From NCBI RefSeq assembly GCF_029223865.1, contig NZ_CP119520.1:186001-250000 (forward strand): a stretch of 64,000 nt of DNA. The letters run 5' to 3'. The notes under the pieces are model-generated. The model saw nothing but the letters and a program-made list of their open reading frames with translations. It was not told the DNA's origin and made no database searches. Origin of the DNA: Telluria mixta. Its GTDB lineage: Bacteria; Pseudomonadota; Gammaproteobacteria; Burkholderiales; Burkholderiaceae_D. Each line of letters opens with the position of its first letter. The first letter of the stretch is position 1. Both the position numbers and the translations under genes were made by a program. This document shows, piece by piece, positions 9,315 through 18,188 of this stretch.

Positions 9315-10721
9315 ATGACGTCCAACCTGTCCAGCACCGGCGCCCTTGCGGCGCATCCCGTCCGCACCGAGATCGCCACCTTGTGGCGGCTCTCGTGGCC
9401 CATGCTCGTGGGCCAGCTCGCGACGGTCGGCATGGGCGTGGCGGACGTCGCCATGACGGGCCACGTCAGCGCGGAAGAGCTCGCGGCCGTGTCGCTCGGC
9501 ACGTCCGTGTGGTCGATCATCCTCGTGACCGTCATGGGCATCATGATGGCCGTGAACTCGGTCGTGTCGCACGAGATGGGCGCCGCCCGCTTCGACCGCA
9601 TCTCCCATTCCGTGCGCGAATCGCTGTGGATGGGCCTGGGTGTCGGCGTCGCGGGCTGTCTCGCGGCGAACCTGTGCACGCTCCTGTTCGACCATATCGG
9701 CCTGGACCAGGCCGTGGCGGACCGCGCGTCGGCGTTCCTGCACATCATCAGCCTCGGCATGCCCGCGTTCGCCTGCTACCGCGCGCTGTACGGCTACACG
9801 ACGAGCATCAACCAGACCAAGCCGATCATGATCATCGCGATCTGCGGCCTGCTGTACAACATCGGCATGAACTGGCTGTTCATCTTCGGCGAATTCGGCC
9901 TGCCGAAACTGGGCGCGCTCGGCTGTGCCGTGTCGACGGCCAGCGGCATGTGGTTGATGCTGGGCGCGATGGTCGTGTGGATCAGGTTGTCCACTGCCTA
10001 CCGCCAGACGTATCCGTTCACGCATTGGGAAGGTCCGAACTGGAAAGAGATCGGCAGCATGCTGCGCCTGGGCCTGCCGATCGGCGTCACGCATTTCGCC
10101 GAGGTCAGCGCGTTCGGCATCATCAGCCTGCTCGTGGCGCGTTTCGGCGTGATCGAGGTATCGGCGCACCAGATCGCGCTGAACTTCGTCTCGCTCGTGT
10201 TCATGGTGCCGCTGAGCTTCGGCATTGGCGCGCTTACGCGCGTGGGCCAGGCGATGGGCGAAGGCAATCCGGTGCGCGCGCGCTTTGTCGCGTGGGTGGG
10301 CACGGGCATGTGCATCGCGTTCGGCCTGCTGTCGGCCATCGGCATCGCCCTCTTCCGCTGGCAGATCGCGGCCATGTACACGTCCGACGCGGCCGTGCAG
10401 GCCACGTGCGTGATGCTGCTGCTGTTCGCCGCGCTGTTCCAGTTGTCCGATTCCACGCAGGTGGCGGCCGCCTCGGCCATCCGCGGTTACAAGGTGACGC
10501 GTTCGCCGATGGTGATCCAGATGATCGCGTTCTGGGGCGTGGCGCTGCCCGTCGGCTGGATCCTCGGGCTGGCGCCGGACTGGTTCCCGTGGTCGCCGGG
10601 CAAGCCGATGGCCGCCACCGGCTTCTGGATCGGCCTCGTGCTGGGCCTGACCGTGGCCGCCGTGCTGCTGGCGTGGTCGCTGAACCGGCTGTCGAAACTG
10701 CGCATCCGCGATATCGTCTGA
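9315..10721 (+). CDS. MATE family multidrug/cation efflux transporter
   Basis: A 468-residue inner-membrane exporter of the MATE family, NorM-like branch. Two homologous halves of six helices are visible: the first opens with LSWPMLVGQLATVGMGVADVAM and the second with IGSMLRLGLPIGVTHFAEV, and the family signature GALTRVGQAMGEGNPVRAR is present. Members expel cationic drugs in exchange for Na+ or H+. It stands alone; a leftward hairpin with a T-tract on the minus strand lies 12 bases after its stop. Confidence 0.93.
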   Translation: MTSNLSSTGALAAHPVRTEIATLWRLSWPMLVGQLATVGMGVADVAMTGHVSAEELAAVSLGTSVWSIILVTVMGIMMAVNSVVSHEMGAARFDRISHSVRESLWMGLGVGVAGCLAANLCTLLFDHIGLDQAVADRASAFLHIISLGMPAFACYRALYGYTTSINQTKPIMIIAICGLLYNIGMNWLFIFGEFGLPKLGALGCAVSTASGMWLMLGAMVVWIRLSTAYRQTYPFTHWEGPNWKEIGSMLRLGLPIGVTHFAEVSAFGIISLLVARFGVIEVSAHQIALNFVSLVFMVPLSFGIGALTRVGQAMGEGNPVRARFVAWVGTGMCIAFGLLSAIGIALFRWQIAAMYTSDAAVQATCVMLLLFAALFQLSDSTQVAAASAIRGYKVTRSPMVIQMIAFWGVALPVGWILGLAPDWFPWSPGKPMAATGFWIGLVLGLTVAAVLLAWSLNRLSKLRIRDIV

Positions 10722-10732
10722 AGCAAAAAAAA

Positions 10733-10757
10733 GCCGATGGACGGGGAATCCATCGGC
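10733..10757 (-). terminator. Leftward intrinsic terminator without a known gene
   Basis: Perfect 9-bp stem GCCGATGGA/TCCATCGGC (10733-10741 and 10749-10757) with a 7-base loop. On the minus strand the stem is followed by eight T residues (10725-10732). No gene lies on the minus strand upstream of it within the 204 bp to the next gene. It may end a small RNA read leftward from the 10760-10960 region, or an antisense transcript of the MATE gene may stop here. Confidence 0.6.
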
Positions 10758-10961
10758 GTAACCCTAGGAGAGAGTTTCATCCTATTGCCGGCATTGGGGG
10801 CCGACGAAACGATCATAGTGCATCGCAGCGAAGGGCAACATTACAGTTCATCCATCATTCCTTCCTCCCTCCCCGCCATCTTTACAGCTTTTGCCGGACG
10901 ACTCTGGTATCGTTCCGCCGTTGCACATCATAAATTTCTAAATCTTTACCCAAGAGCCTCC

Positions 10962-13184
10962 ATGCGCCTTCTTCTCTGCTTTTTAGCCGCATTGTCGGCC
11001 GTTCCCGCATCGGCGGAACGGCTGACGCTGGACCGTATCCACGCCGACCCGGCGTTGGGCGGTCCGGGCGTCCGCAGCCTGCGCGTCTCGCCCGACGGCG
11101 AACGCGTCACGTTCCTGCGCGGACGCGCCGACAACCAGTTCCAGCTGGACCTGTGGGAATTCAACATGAAGGACAAGACCACGCACCGCCTGGTCGATTC
11201 CAAGCAGCTGGTCCCGAACGAGAACCTGTCGCTGGAAGAGAAGGCGCGGCGCGAGCGCGCCCGCACGGCCAGCCTGTCCGGCATCCTGAGCTATAGCTGG
11301 TCGCCAGACGGCAAGCAGCTGCTCGTGCCGATCGCGGGCGACCTGTACCTCGTCGACGTGAACCAGCCGGAAGCCGCGCGCAAGGTCGCGTCGGGCAATG
11401 TCGGCGATCCGAAAATTTCGCCGAAGGGCCGCTACGTGTCGTACGTGCGCGACCAGAACCTGTTCGTCATCGACCTGGCGACGGGCCAGGAACGCCAGCT
11501 GACGACGAACGGCAAGGACACCGTGCACAACGGCGAAGCGGAATTCGTCGCGCAGGAAGAGATGGACCAGCACACGGGCTATTACTGGGCCCCGGACGAT
11601 TCGGCCATCGCCTACCGCCGCTACGACGAGGCTCAGGTGCCCGTCGCGCGCCGCTTCGAGATCTTTGCCGACCGCACGGAAGTCATCGACCAGCGCTACC
11701 CCGCCGCAGGCGCGAAGAACGTCGAGATCGACCTGATGATCGTGAACCCGGCGACGGGGGCGCAGAAGAAGGTCGACCTCGGTCCCGAGAAGGACATCTA
11801 CCTCGTACGCGCGGACTGGAGCGCGGACGGCAGGACGCTCGTCTACCAGCGCCAGTCGCGCGACCAGAAGCGCCTGGACCTCGTCGCCGTCGACGCGGCC
11901 ACGCTGGCCCAGCGTCCTCTCCTGAGCGAGACATCGAAGACCTGGGTCAGCATCCACGACGACCTGCGCTTCCTCGGCCGCCAGAAGGCCTTCATCTGGG
12001 CCTCGGAGCGCAGCGGCCGCAAGCACCTGTACCTGTACGACGTGTCCGGCAAGCTGCTGCACCCGATCTCCAGCGGCGAATGGGGCGTCGACAATATCCT
12101 CGCCGTCGACGAGCAGGCCGGCAAGGTCTATATCGCGTCGAACAAGGATGCCATCATCGACAAGCAGACCTACGTGCTGAACCTGGACGGCAGCAATGCG
12201 GGCAAGCCGGTCCGGCTGACGAAGCAGGACGGCTGGCACGAAGACGTGTTCGCCCGCAACGGCAAGATCTTCGTCGACACGTTCTCCGATCCGGACACGC
12301 CGCCCCAAGTGTCGATCCGCCGCGCGGACGGCAGCATGGTCGAGTGGCTCGAACATAACGAACTGAACGCCCAGCACCCGTACGCCAGCTACGCGAAGGA
12401 CCACCTGCCGACGGAATACGGCAGCATCAAGGCGCACGACGGCCAGACGCTGTACTACTCGATGATCAAGCCGGCCAACTTCGACGCCTCCAAGCGCTAC
12501 CCGGTGTTCCTGTTCACGTACGGCGGCCCGCACTCGCAGCGCGTGACGCGCCAGTGGGGCGCCTCCCTGTTCAACCAGTACATGGCGCAGCAGGGTTTCG
12601 TCGTGTTCGTGCTGGACAACCGCGGCTCATACCGGCGCGAGCGCGCGTTCACCGACGTCATCTACGGCAACCTCGGCGCGCATGAAGTCGAGGACCAGCT
12701 GACAGGCGTCGACTGGCTGGCGCAACAGAGCTTCGTGGATCCGAAGCGCGTGGGCGTGTTCGGCTGGAGCTATGGCGGCTTCATGACCCTGCGCCTGCTG
12801 GAAGCGGGGTCGGACAAGATTGCGATGGGTGTGTCGGTGGCGCCCGTGACGGACTGGGCGCTGTACGACACGCACTACACGGAGCAGTTCGTGGGCGCGA
12901 CGCCGCAGTCGGATCCGGCCGCATACGAGCGCAGCGGCGTGTTCACGCACCTGGACGGCCTGAAGTCGCCGCTGCTGCTGGTGCACGGCATGGCCGACGA
13001 CAACGTGCTGTTCACGAACTCGACGCGCCTGATCGACGCGCTCGTCAACCGCAACGTGCGCTTCGAGCTGATGACGTATCCCGGCGCCAAGCACGGCATT
13101 TCGTCGCGTGCGGGGCAGCGTCACGTGTATGGCCTGATCGAGGCGTTCTTCAAGAAGCACCTGGGCGGGACCGAGCCGAAATAA
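10962..13184 (+). CDS. Dipeptidyl-peptidase IV family serine peptidase (S9B)
   Basis: A 740-residue exported peptidase with signal peptide MRLLLCFLAALSAVPASA. Residues about 35-480 form the DPP IV N-terminal beta-propeller with repeated WSPDG/YVRDQNLF-type blades and the EFVAQEEMDQHTGYYW segment that carries the double Glu which selects a free N-terminus. The C-terminal alpha/beta-hydrolase domain has Ser603 in FGWSYGGFM, Asp in HGMADDNVLF and His in AKHGISS. It likely removes X-Pro or X-Ala dipeptides in the periplasm. The ATG at 10962 opens a clean signal peptide; the frame open to 10737 is not used. Confidence 0.93.
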   Translation: MRLLLCFLAALSAVPASAERLTLDRIHADPALGGPGVRSLRVSPDGERVTFLRGRADNQFQLDLWEFNMKDKTTHRLVDSKQLVPNENLSLEEKARRERARTASLSGILSYSWSPDGKQLLVPIAGDLYLVDVNQPEAARKVASGNVGDPKISPKGRYVSYVRDQNLFVIDLATGQERQLTTNGKDTVHNGEAEFVAQEEMDQHTGYYWAPDDSAIAYRRYDEAQVPVARRFEIFADRTEVIDQRYPAAGAKNVEIDLMIVNPATGAQKKVDLGPEKDIYLVRADWSADGRTLVYQRQSRDQKRLDLVAVDAATLAQRPLLSETSKTWVSIHDDLRFLGRQKAFIWASERSGRKHLYLYDVSGKLLHPISSGEWGVDNILAVDEQAGKVYIASNKDAIIDKQTYVLNLDGSNAGKPVRLTKQDGWHEDVFARNGKIFVDTFSDPDTPPQVSIRRADGSMVEWLEHNELNAQHPYASYAKDHLPTEYGSIKAHDGQTLYYSMIKPANFDASKRYPVFLFTYGGPHSQRVTRQWGASLFNQYMAQQGFVVFVLDNRGSYRRERAFTDVIYGNLGAHEVEDQLTGVDWLAQQSFVDPKRVGVFGWSYGGFMTLRLLEAGSDKIAMGVSVAPVTDWALYDTHYTEQFVGATPQSDPAAYERSGVFTHLDGLKSPLLLVHGMADDNVLFTNSTRLIDALVNRNVRFELMTYPGAKHGISSRAGQRHVYGLIEAFFKKHLGGTEPK

Positions 13185-13188
13185 GGAA

Positions 13189-13228
13189 GGGGTCAGGGCC
13201 CGAACTTGCTTTTTTGGGCCCTGACCCC
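13189..13228. repeat. Perfect 13-bp palindrome (REP-like) after the S9B gene
   Basis: GGGGTCAGGGCCC at 13189-13201 is mirrored by GGGCCCTGACCCC at 13216-13228, with a T-rich 14-base loop. It sits four bases after the stop of the peptidase gene and before the convergent CsbD gene. A stem this long can stop transcripts from both sides. The GGGGTCAG...CTGACCCC form resembles dispersed intergenic palindromes of related genomes, but only one copy was seen here. Confidence 0.65.
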
Positions 13229-13248
13229 GAATTCACAGCCCGCGGCCG

Positions 13249-13428
13249 TTACTTGGTGGCGTCGTGGATCTTTTCCTTGAGATCCCCCAGCTTTTCCTGG
13301 GTCTTGCCTTCGACCTGGTTCTGCAAGCCTTTCACCTGCTGCTCCGGGCTGCCGACGATCTTGCCGGCCTCCTCCTGGATCTTGCCGCCGATATCTTGCA
13401 GTTTGCCGTTGATCTGGTCCGAATTCAT
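13249..13428 (-). CDS. CsbD family stress-response protein, copy 1
   Basis: A 59-residue hydrophilic protein of the CsbD family (MNSDQINGKLQDIGGKIQEE, then GSPEQQVKGLQNQVEGKTQE). Family members are induced by general stress, are mostly disordered or helical and have no known biochemical function. The ATG at 13428 has AAGGAGAGCACC in front, which decides it against an upstream start at 13479. A paralogue matching 38 of 59 positions by eye lies at 14667-14846 on the same strand, on the other side of a permease gene. Confidence 0.9.
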   Translation of the reverse strand: MNSDQINGKLQDIGGKIQEEAGKIVGSPEQQVKGLQNQVEGKTQEKLGDLKEKIHDATK

Positions 13429-13549
13429 GGTGCTCTCCTTTCGTTCAAAGTTCGACACCATCGTAACGCCGCATGCCATATGGCTCAGTTAGCGCACGCA
13501 CATTGCCACGCGCGCGACGGCCCAGCGGCGCGGCTGATAGCATTCTGTC

Positions 13550-14620
13550 ATGAACGACCAGTCCACCTCCCCCGCCGTCAAGCCGGCCCAGCGCAAACTG
13601 ATGCGCCGCTTCGTCCTCGTCGACGGCATCGCCGTGCTGTTCCTCGCGCTCGTCGCGGCCGTCGTGCTCGCCATCGATGCGCTGCTGCTGCTCTTTGCCT
13701 GCGTCCTGTTCGCCGTGCTGTTGTACGAACTGAGCGCGATCCTGTGCCGGCGCTTCGGCTGGAACCGCAAGCTCGCGCTCGTCGTCGTCGTGCTGGGGCT
13801 GCTGCTCGTCATCGGGCTCGGCGGCTGGGCGATGGCGCCGCAGATCGCGGAGCAGTCGACCGAGCTGGCGAAGCAGATTCCGCAGTCGCTGCAGCGCCTG
13901 CGCGAGATGGTCGAGAGCCGGCCGCTGCTCGCGCGCATCGCGGCCGAGCTGCCGGATGCGAAACAGCTCATCCAGTCGATGCAGCAGTTCGTGCCGAATG
14001 CCGGGATATTCTTCGGCGGCGTGCTCGGCGCGATCGGCAATGTCGCCATCATCCTGTTCGTGGGCATTTATTTCGCGCTGTCGCCGCGCCAGTACAAGCG
14101 GGGCATCGTGAAACTCGTACCGCAGGACAAGCGCGAGCGCGCCGTGCAAGTGCTGGACGACATCGGCGACACCCTGGCGCGCTGGCTGATCGGCAAGTCG
14201 CTGTCGATGCTCATCGTCGGCGTCGCGACGGCGGGCGGGCTCACGCTGCTGGGCGTGCCGCTGGGACTCATCCTCGGCATCATCGCCGGGCTGCTCGACT
14301 TCATTCCCTACATCGGCCCGATCATGGCGGGCGTGCCGGCGGTATTGATCGCGCTGTCGATCAGTCCGGACCTGGCCCTGTACACGGTGCTGCTGTTCCT
14401 CGGCATCCAGACGCTCGAAGGCTATGTGCTGCAGCCGCTCGTGGAGGCGCGCGCGGTCGAGATCCCGCCGGCGCTCACCATCGTCATGCAGCTTGTGTTC
14501 GGCAGCCTGTTCGGCTTCGCGGGGATCGCACTGGCGACGCCGTTGACGGCGATGCTGATGGTGCTCATCGACAAGCTGTACGTGGAAGACATCCTCGGGG
14601 ATCGTCCCACAGGTGAATAA
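13550..14620 (+). CDS. AI-2E family transporter (first copy)
   Basis: A 356-residue inner-membrane protein of the AI-2E (PerM/TqsA-like) family. Two N-terminal helices, an amphipathic stretch (SLQRLREMVESRPLLARIAAELP) and about six C-terminal helices are visible, with the family signature LLDFIPYIGPIMAGVPA and the late motif LQTLEGYVLQPLVEARAV-like segment. Members include the AI-2 exporter TqsA and Na+/H+ antiporters, so substrate cannot be assigned. The gene lies between two CsbD paralogues that run on the opposite strand. A second family member is found at 34504-35622. Confidence 0.9.
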   Translation: MNDQSTSPAVKPAQRKLMRRFVLVDGIAVLFLALVAAVVLAIDALLLLFACVLFAVLLYELSAILCRRFGWNRKLALVVVVLGLLLVIGLGGWAMAPQIAEQSTELAKQIPQSLQRLREMVESRPLLARIAAELPDAKQLIQSMQQFVPNAGIFFGGVLGAIGNVAIILFVGIYFALSPRQYKRGIVKLVPQDKRERAVQVLDDIGDTLARWLIGKSLSMLIVGVATAGGLTLLGVPLGLILGIIAGLLDFIPYIGPIMAGVPAVLIALSISPDLALYTVLLFLGIQTLEGYVLQPLVEARAVEIPPALTIVMQLVFGSLFGFAGIALATPLTAMLMVLIDKLYVEDILGDRPTGE

Positions 14621-14623
14621 AAA

Positions 14624-14644
14624 ACGGCCGCACGAGGCGGCCGT
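14624..14644 (-). terminator. Intrinsic terminator of the second CsbD gene
   Basis: Perfect 8-bp stem ACGGCCGC/GCGGCCGT (14624-14631 and 14637-14644) with loop ACGAG. On the minus strand it is followed by TTTTTATT (14616-14623). It lies 23 bases after the stop of the minus-strand CsbD gene and just after the stop of the convergent permease gene. Confidence 0.8.
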
Positions 14645-14666
14645 TCGTCACATGGTCAGGTGCGTA

Positions 14667-14846
14667 TCAGCGGTTGCCCTTGTTGATGGCGTCACGCAGA
14701 TCGCCGGCTTTTTCCTGCACTTTGCCTTCGACCTGCTTGGACAGGCCCTTGGCCTGCTGTTCGCTGCTGCCGACAACTTTGCCGACTTCCTCCTGAACCT
14801 TACCGCCGATATCCTTGGCTTTACCTTTGATTTGGTCGTCGTTCAT
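14667..14846 (-). CDS. CsbD family stress-response protein, copy 2
   Basis: A 59-residue protein read directly from the minus strand: MNDDQIKGKAKDIGGKVQEE, then VGKVVGSSEQQAKGLSKQ, ending in LRDAINKGNR. It is a clear CsbD family member and has the same length as the copy at 13249-13428, with 38 identical positions by hand alignment and no gap. AGGAGG eight bases before the ATG is a strong ribosome-binding site, and an intrinsic terminator follows the stop. The pair probably arose by a local duplication. Confidence 0.92.
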   Translation of the reverse strand: MNDDQIKGKAKDIGGKVQEEVGKVVGSSEQQAKGLSKQVEGKVQEKAGDLRDAINKGNR

Positions 14847-14922
14847 GTCGGAATCCTCCTAAGTGAATGGTACCGCTCGTTACATCAAACGGCATGCATC
14901 CAGAATAGTGACATGTCGACCT

Positions 14923-15624
14923 TCATTCTGTACGCAAACTAACAGTACGCGGCTTGCGCCAGACGCTGGCCAGCCAGGGCTGTTGGTCGCGCGGCAAGCC
15001 TTCCGGACGGTAATAGTGGCGCAGCGGTTCGAAACCGGCCGCGGTCACGTAGCGCTCCCACGCAGAGTAATCATGGAAGCAGCCGTAGCGCGGCCCGTTC
15101 CACCCTTCCTCGTTATGACCGCGCGGATTCGAGCTGAACAGCACGCCGCCCGGTTTCAACGTAGCGTGCAGCTCGCTCAACACTTTCGGCAGCACGTCGC
15201 GCGGCACGTGGAACAGCGAGGCGTTCGCGAAGATGCCGTCGAACGTCGCGTCCGGCAAATGCAGGTCGATGAAGTTCTGGTGCCACACCTCGCAGCCGCT
15301 GTAGTCGCGCGCCATCTCGACGAATCGTTCGCTGCCGTCCAGGCCGATGGCGTGGTGGCCCAGCGCCGTGAACGTCTTGAGGTCGCGGCCGGGGCCGCAG
15401 CCGAAGTCGAGGATGCTGTATGGCACCGGCGCCTCGATCGCGCCCAGGAGCGCATCGATGTTCTGCCTGACGTCGTGGTCGATGGTGCCGGCAAAGAACC
15501 GGCGCGCATTGTCGTCGTAGTGATGCAACGTGCGCCGGGTGATGTCTTCGTAGTCGTCGTCTTCGATCATGTGTGAATAGTAATGGAAGATGCGCCGGTC
15601 GACGTCGAGATAGTGCTGTTTCAT
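14923..15624 (-). CDS. Class I SAM-dependent methyltransferase
   Basis: A 233-residue methyltransferase. The SAM-binding motif I is SILDFGCGPGRDLKTF, followed by HAIGLDGSERFVEMA (motif II), the FDGIFANASLFHVP strand and a post-motif LKPGGVLFSSNPRG. The N-terminal part (TLHHYDDNARRFFAGTIDHD) is typical of a bacterial family that acts on small molecules; the substrate is unknown. The ATG at 15624 lacks a good ribosome-binding site; another ATG at 15570 (MIEDDDYED) is possible. Confidence 0.87.
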   Translation of the reverse strand: MKQHYLDVDRRIFHYYSHMIEDDDYEDITRRTLHHYDDNARRFFAGTIDHDVRQNIDALLGAIEAPVPYSILDFGCGPGRDLKTFTALGHHAIGLDGSERFVEMARDYSGCEVWHQNFIDLHLPDATFDGIFANASLFHVPRDVLPKVLSELHATLKPGGVLFSSNPRGHNEEGWNGPRYGCFHDYSAWERYVTAAGFEPLRHYYRPEGLPRDQQPWLASVWRKPRTVSLRTE

Positions 15625-15691
15625 AAGCAAAAACCACGATGAAAGAAGCCCGCCCCATTCTAGTCCGGGCCTCTTTCCGACCGGCGCCCGG

Positions 15692-17773
15692 TTACCAGAC
15701 GCGTACGCGCTCGTCCGGCGGCAGGTACAGGGCCTGGCCAGGCTGCACGTCGAACGCCTTGTACCACGCGTCCAGGTTGCGCACGGTGGCCGTGCGGTAT
15801 TGCGGCGGCGCGTGGCCGTCCGTCAGGATGCCGCGCCGCTCCGCCGCCTCGCGTGCCTTCGTGCGCCAGCTCTGCGCATAGCCGGTGAAGAACTGGCGGT
15901 CGCTCTCCGCCGTCGCGTTCTTGCCGCCGGCAACGCGGTAGGCATCGTAGGCCGCTTCCAGGCCGGCCAGGTCGGCCAGGTTTTCGGACAGGGTCAGCTG
16001 GCCGTTCACGGCGAGGTCCGGGTACGGCTTATAGGCGTTGTACTGCTCGACGAGCTTCTGCGACGCGGCCTTGAAATGTTCCATGTCTTCCTTCGTCCAC
16101 CAGTCGCGCAGGCGGCCCTGGGCATCGAACTGCGAGCCCTGGTCGTCGAAGCTGTGGCTGATCTCGTGGCCGATGATGGCGCCGATCGCGCCGTAGTTGA
16201 CGGCATCCGGCGCCTTCGGGTCGAAGAACGGCGGCTGCAGGATCGCGGCCGGGAAGTTCAACGCGTTCTGCAGCGGCAGGTTGACGGCGTTGACGAGCTG
16301 CGGCGGCATCGACCAGTCCGTGCGGTCCGGCTTCGCATGCAGTTTCGCGAATTCCTGGTCCGTGTGGAACGCCTCGGCGCGCAGCGCGTTGCCGAACGCA
16401 TCCTTCGGATCGACTTTCAGGCCGGCATACGATTTCCACCGGTCCGGATAGCCGACGCCCACGTACAAGGTCTTGAGCTTTTCCTTCGCCTGGGCGCGGG
16501 TGGCGGGCGCCATCCAGTCGAGCTTGTCGACACGCTTGCCGAACGCCGCGACGATGTTCGCGACCATCTTCTGCAACTGCGCCTTGTTCTCGGCCGGGAA
16601 GTATTTCGCGACGTACAGCTTGCCGACCGCCTCGTCCATCGCCTCGTTCGTCGCGCCCAGCGCCCGCTTCCAGCGCATCGATTGCTGCGGCGTGCCGGAC
16701 AGCGCCTTGCCGTAGAACGCGAAGCGCTGGTCGACGAAGGCCTTCGGCAGCACGTTGGCCATGCGGTTGATGGTATGGAAGGCGAGGTAATCCTTCCACG
16801 TGGCCAGGTCGATCTTGTCGACCAGCGCCGCCTCGCCTTTTACGGCGGACGGATGCCAGACGATGAACTTGTCCTGGTCGCCCAGGCGCGCGGCCTTGAA
16901 GAACGCGTCCCAGTCGAGGCCCGGCGCGTTGGCGGCGAACTCCTTGCGGGTCCATGTGTTGTCGGCCTTCAGCACGTCGGCCGAGTCGGCGCGGGTGCCG
17001 TGGGTGTTGGCGATGTCGACTTCCAGCGCAAAGATTTTCGCGGCGCGGGCGTCGGCGTCCGCATCGTTCTGCGTATAGCCCGCGAGCTTCAGCATCGCGG
17101 CGATATGCTTCTGGTACTGCGTGCGCAGGCCGGCCATGCGCTCGCTATTGTCCAGATAATAGGCGCGGTCCGGCATGCCGAGGCCGCCCTGCAACAGGTA
17201 CGGCCAGTTGTGGGCCGGGTCGTGCAGGCCGGGCGAGATCCACACGCCGAAGATGTTTTCGGTCGCAAAATGCGTATTGTTCAGCGGGTCGACGTCGGCC
17301 CGCACGGACGCGCCCAGCGCGCGCACGAGGCCGGCCTTGTCCTTGATGGCACCGATCTGCGCCAGCAGCGGCTTCAGCGGCGCGGCGCCGCGCGCTTCGA
17401 TGGCGGACTCGTCCATGTAGGCGTTGTAATAGTCCGCGACCTTGCGCGCTTCCGGACCGGCTTTCTTGTCGTTGCCTGCACCTTCGATCAGCTTGACGAT
17501 GCGCTGGTTGGTATCTTCCGCCAGGTTGTCCATCGCGCCCCAGCGGCTGCGGTCCTCGGGGATGGCCGTTTTGGCAAGCCAGTCCTTGTTGGCCCAGGCA
17601 AAAAAATCGTCGCCCGGCCGCAACGTGGCCTGGGCCGATGGCCCGGCCGCATTTACATCCTCCTTGGCCGCGGGCGGGGTCTGCCCGGATGCAACCGCGC
17701 CATTGGTAACGAGCGCAGTGCCGCACACCGCGAGGGCGATGGCGGTCTTGATCGGCTTCCAACTGATGTTCAT
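15692..17773 (-). CDS. M13 family (neprilysin-like/PepO) metallopeptidase
   Basis: A 693-residue exported zinc endopeptidase. A signal peptide (residues about 1-30) is followed by the M13 N-terminal domain and a C-terminal catalytic domain with IGHEISHSFDDQGSQFD (HExxH plus FDDQG) and the third ligand in SENLADLAGLEAAY (ENxAD). The end CRVW motif is seen as RVRVW. Family enzymes cut peptides below about 40 residues. The ATG at 17773 with AGGAGGGGATC decides the start. The gene stands alone; the 120-bp gap before it is shared with the divergent fliT-like gene. Confidence 0.93.
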   Translation of the reverse strand: MNISWKPIKTAIALAVCGTALVTNGAVASGQTPPAAKEDVNAAGPSAQATLRPGDDFFAWANKDWLAKTAIPEDRSRWGAMDNLAEDTNQRIVKLIEGAGNDKKAGPEARKVADYYNAYMDESAIEARGAAPLKPLLAQIGAIKDKAGLVRALGASVRADVDPLNNTHFATENIFGVWISPGLHDPAHNWPYLLQGGLGMPDRAYYLDNSERMAGLRTQYQKHIAAMLKLAGYTQNDADADARAAKIFALEVDIANTHGTRADSADVLKADNTWTRKEFAANAPGLDWDAFFKAARLGDQDKFIVWHPSAVKGEAALVDKIDLATWKDYLAFHTINRMANVLPKAFVDQRFAFYGKALSGTPQQSMRWKRALGATNEAMDEAVGKLYVAKYFPAENKAQLQKMVANIVAAFGKRVDKLDWMAPATRAQAKEKLKTLYVGVGYPDRWKSYAGLKVDPKDAFGNALRAEAFHTDQEFAKLHAKPDRTDWSMPPQLVNAVNLPLQNALNFPAAILQPPFFDPKAPDAVNYGAIGAIIGHEISHSFDDQGSQFDAQGRLRDWWTKEDMEHFKAASQKLVEQYNAYKPYPDLAVNGQLTLSENLADLAGLEAAYDAYRVAGGKNATAESDRQFFTGYAQSWRTKAREAAERRGILTDGHAPPQYRTATVRNLDAWYKAFDVQPGQALYLPPDERVRVW

Positions 17774-17897
17774 GATCCCCTCCTGAAAAAATTTCAAAAA
17801 AATCTTTCGAAAACCCTAAAGTTCTCCAAAACGCTGCCGTAAAAGGCAGACAACCGGCAATCCGGCCGGAGTTTGCCTCAATTGGTGGAGCGCAGTC

Positions 17898-18182
17898 ATG
17901 ACGTCCAACGAAGTCCTCGCAATGTATGAAAACATCGCCGCCCTGAGCAGCCGCATGGCTGTGGCTGCGCGCGAAGGGGATTGGGACGGCCTGGCCCGCC
18001 TGGAAACGCAGTGCGCCCTGCAGTCGAGCGCGGCGAAGAGCGGCGTCCCGCCGCTGGACGGTGCCGCCCGCAAGCGCAAGATCGACCTGCTCAAGCAGAT
18101 CATGGCCAACGACCGCGCCGTGCGCGACATCACCGAGCCGTGGATGGGCCAGCTGGACCGCGCGCTGAGCCCGGCCCACTGA
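17898..18182 (+). CDS. fliT: Flagellar protein FliT-like (flagellar export chaperone)
   Basis: A 94-residue helical protein matching the FliT pattern: MTSNEVLAMYENIAALSSRM, a central helix with GDWDGLARLETQC and a C-terminal helix KIDLLKQIMANDRAVRDITE. FliT is the chaperone of the filament cap protein FliD and binds FlhD4C2 in enterobacteria. Here it is an orphan with no fliD or fliS nearby, and an intrinsic terminator follows 18 bases after its stop, so it is monocistronic. GGAG lies upstream of the ATG. Confidence 0.82.
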   Translation: MTSNEVLAMYENIAALSSRMAVAAREGDWDGLARLETQCALQSSAAKSGVPPLDGAARKRKIDLLKQIMANDRAVRDITEPWMGQLDRALSPAH

Positions 18183-18188
18183 TCCGCT

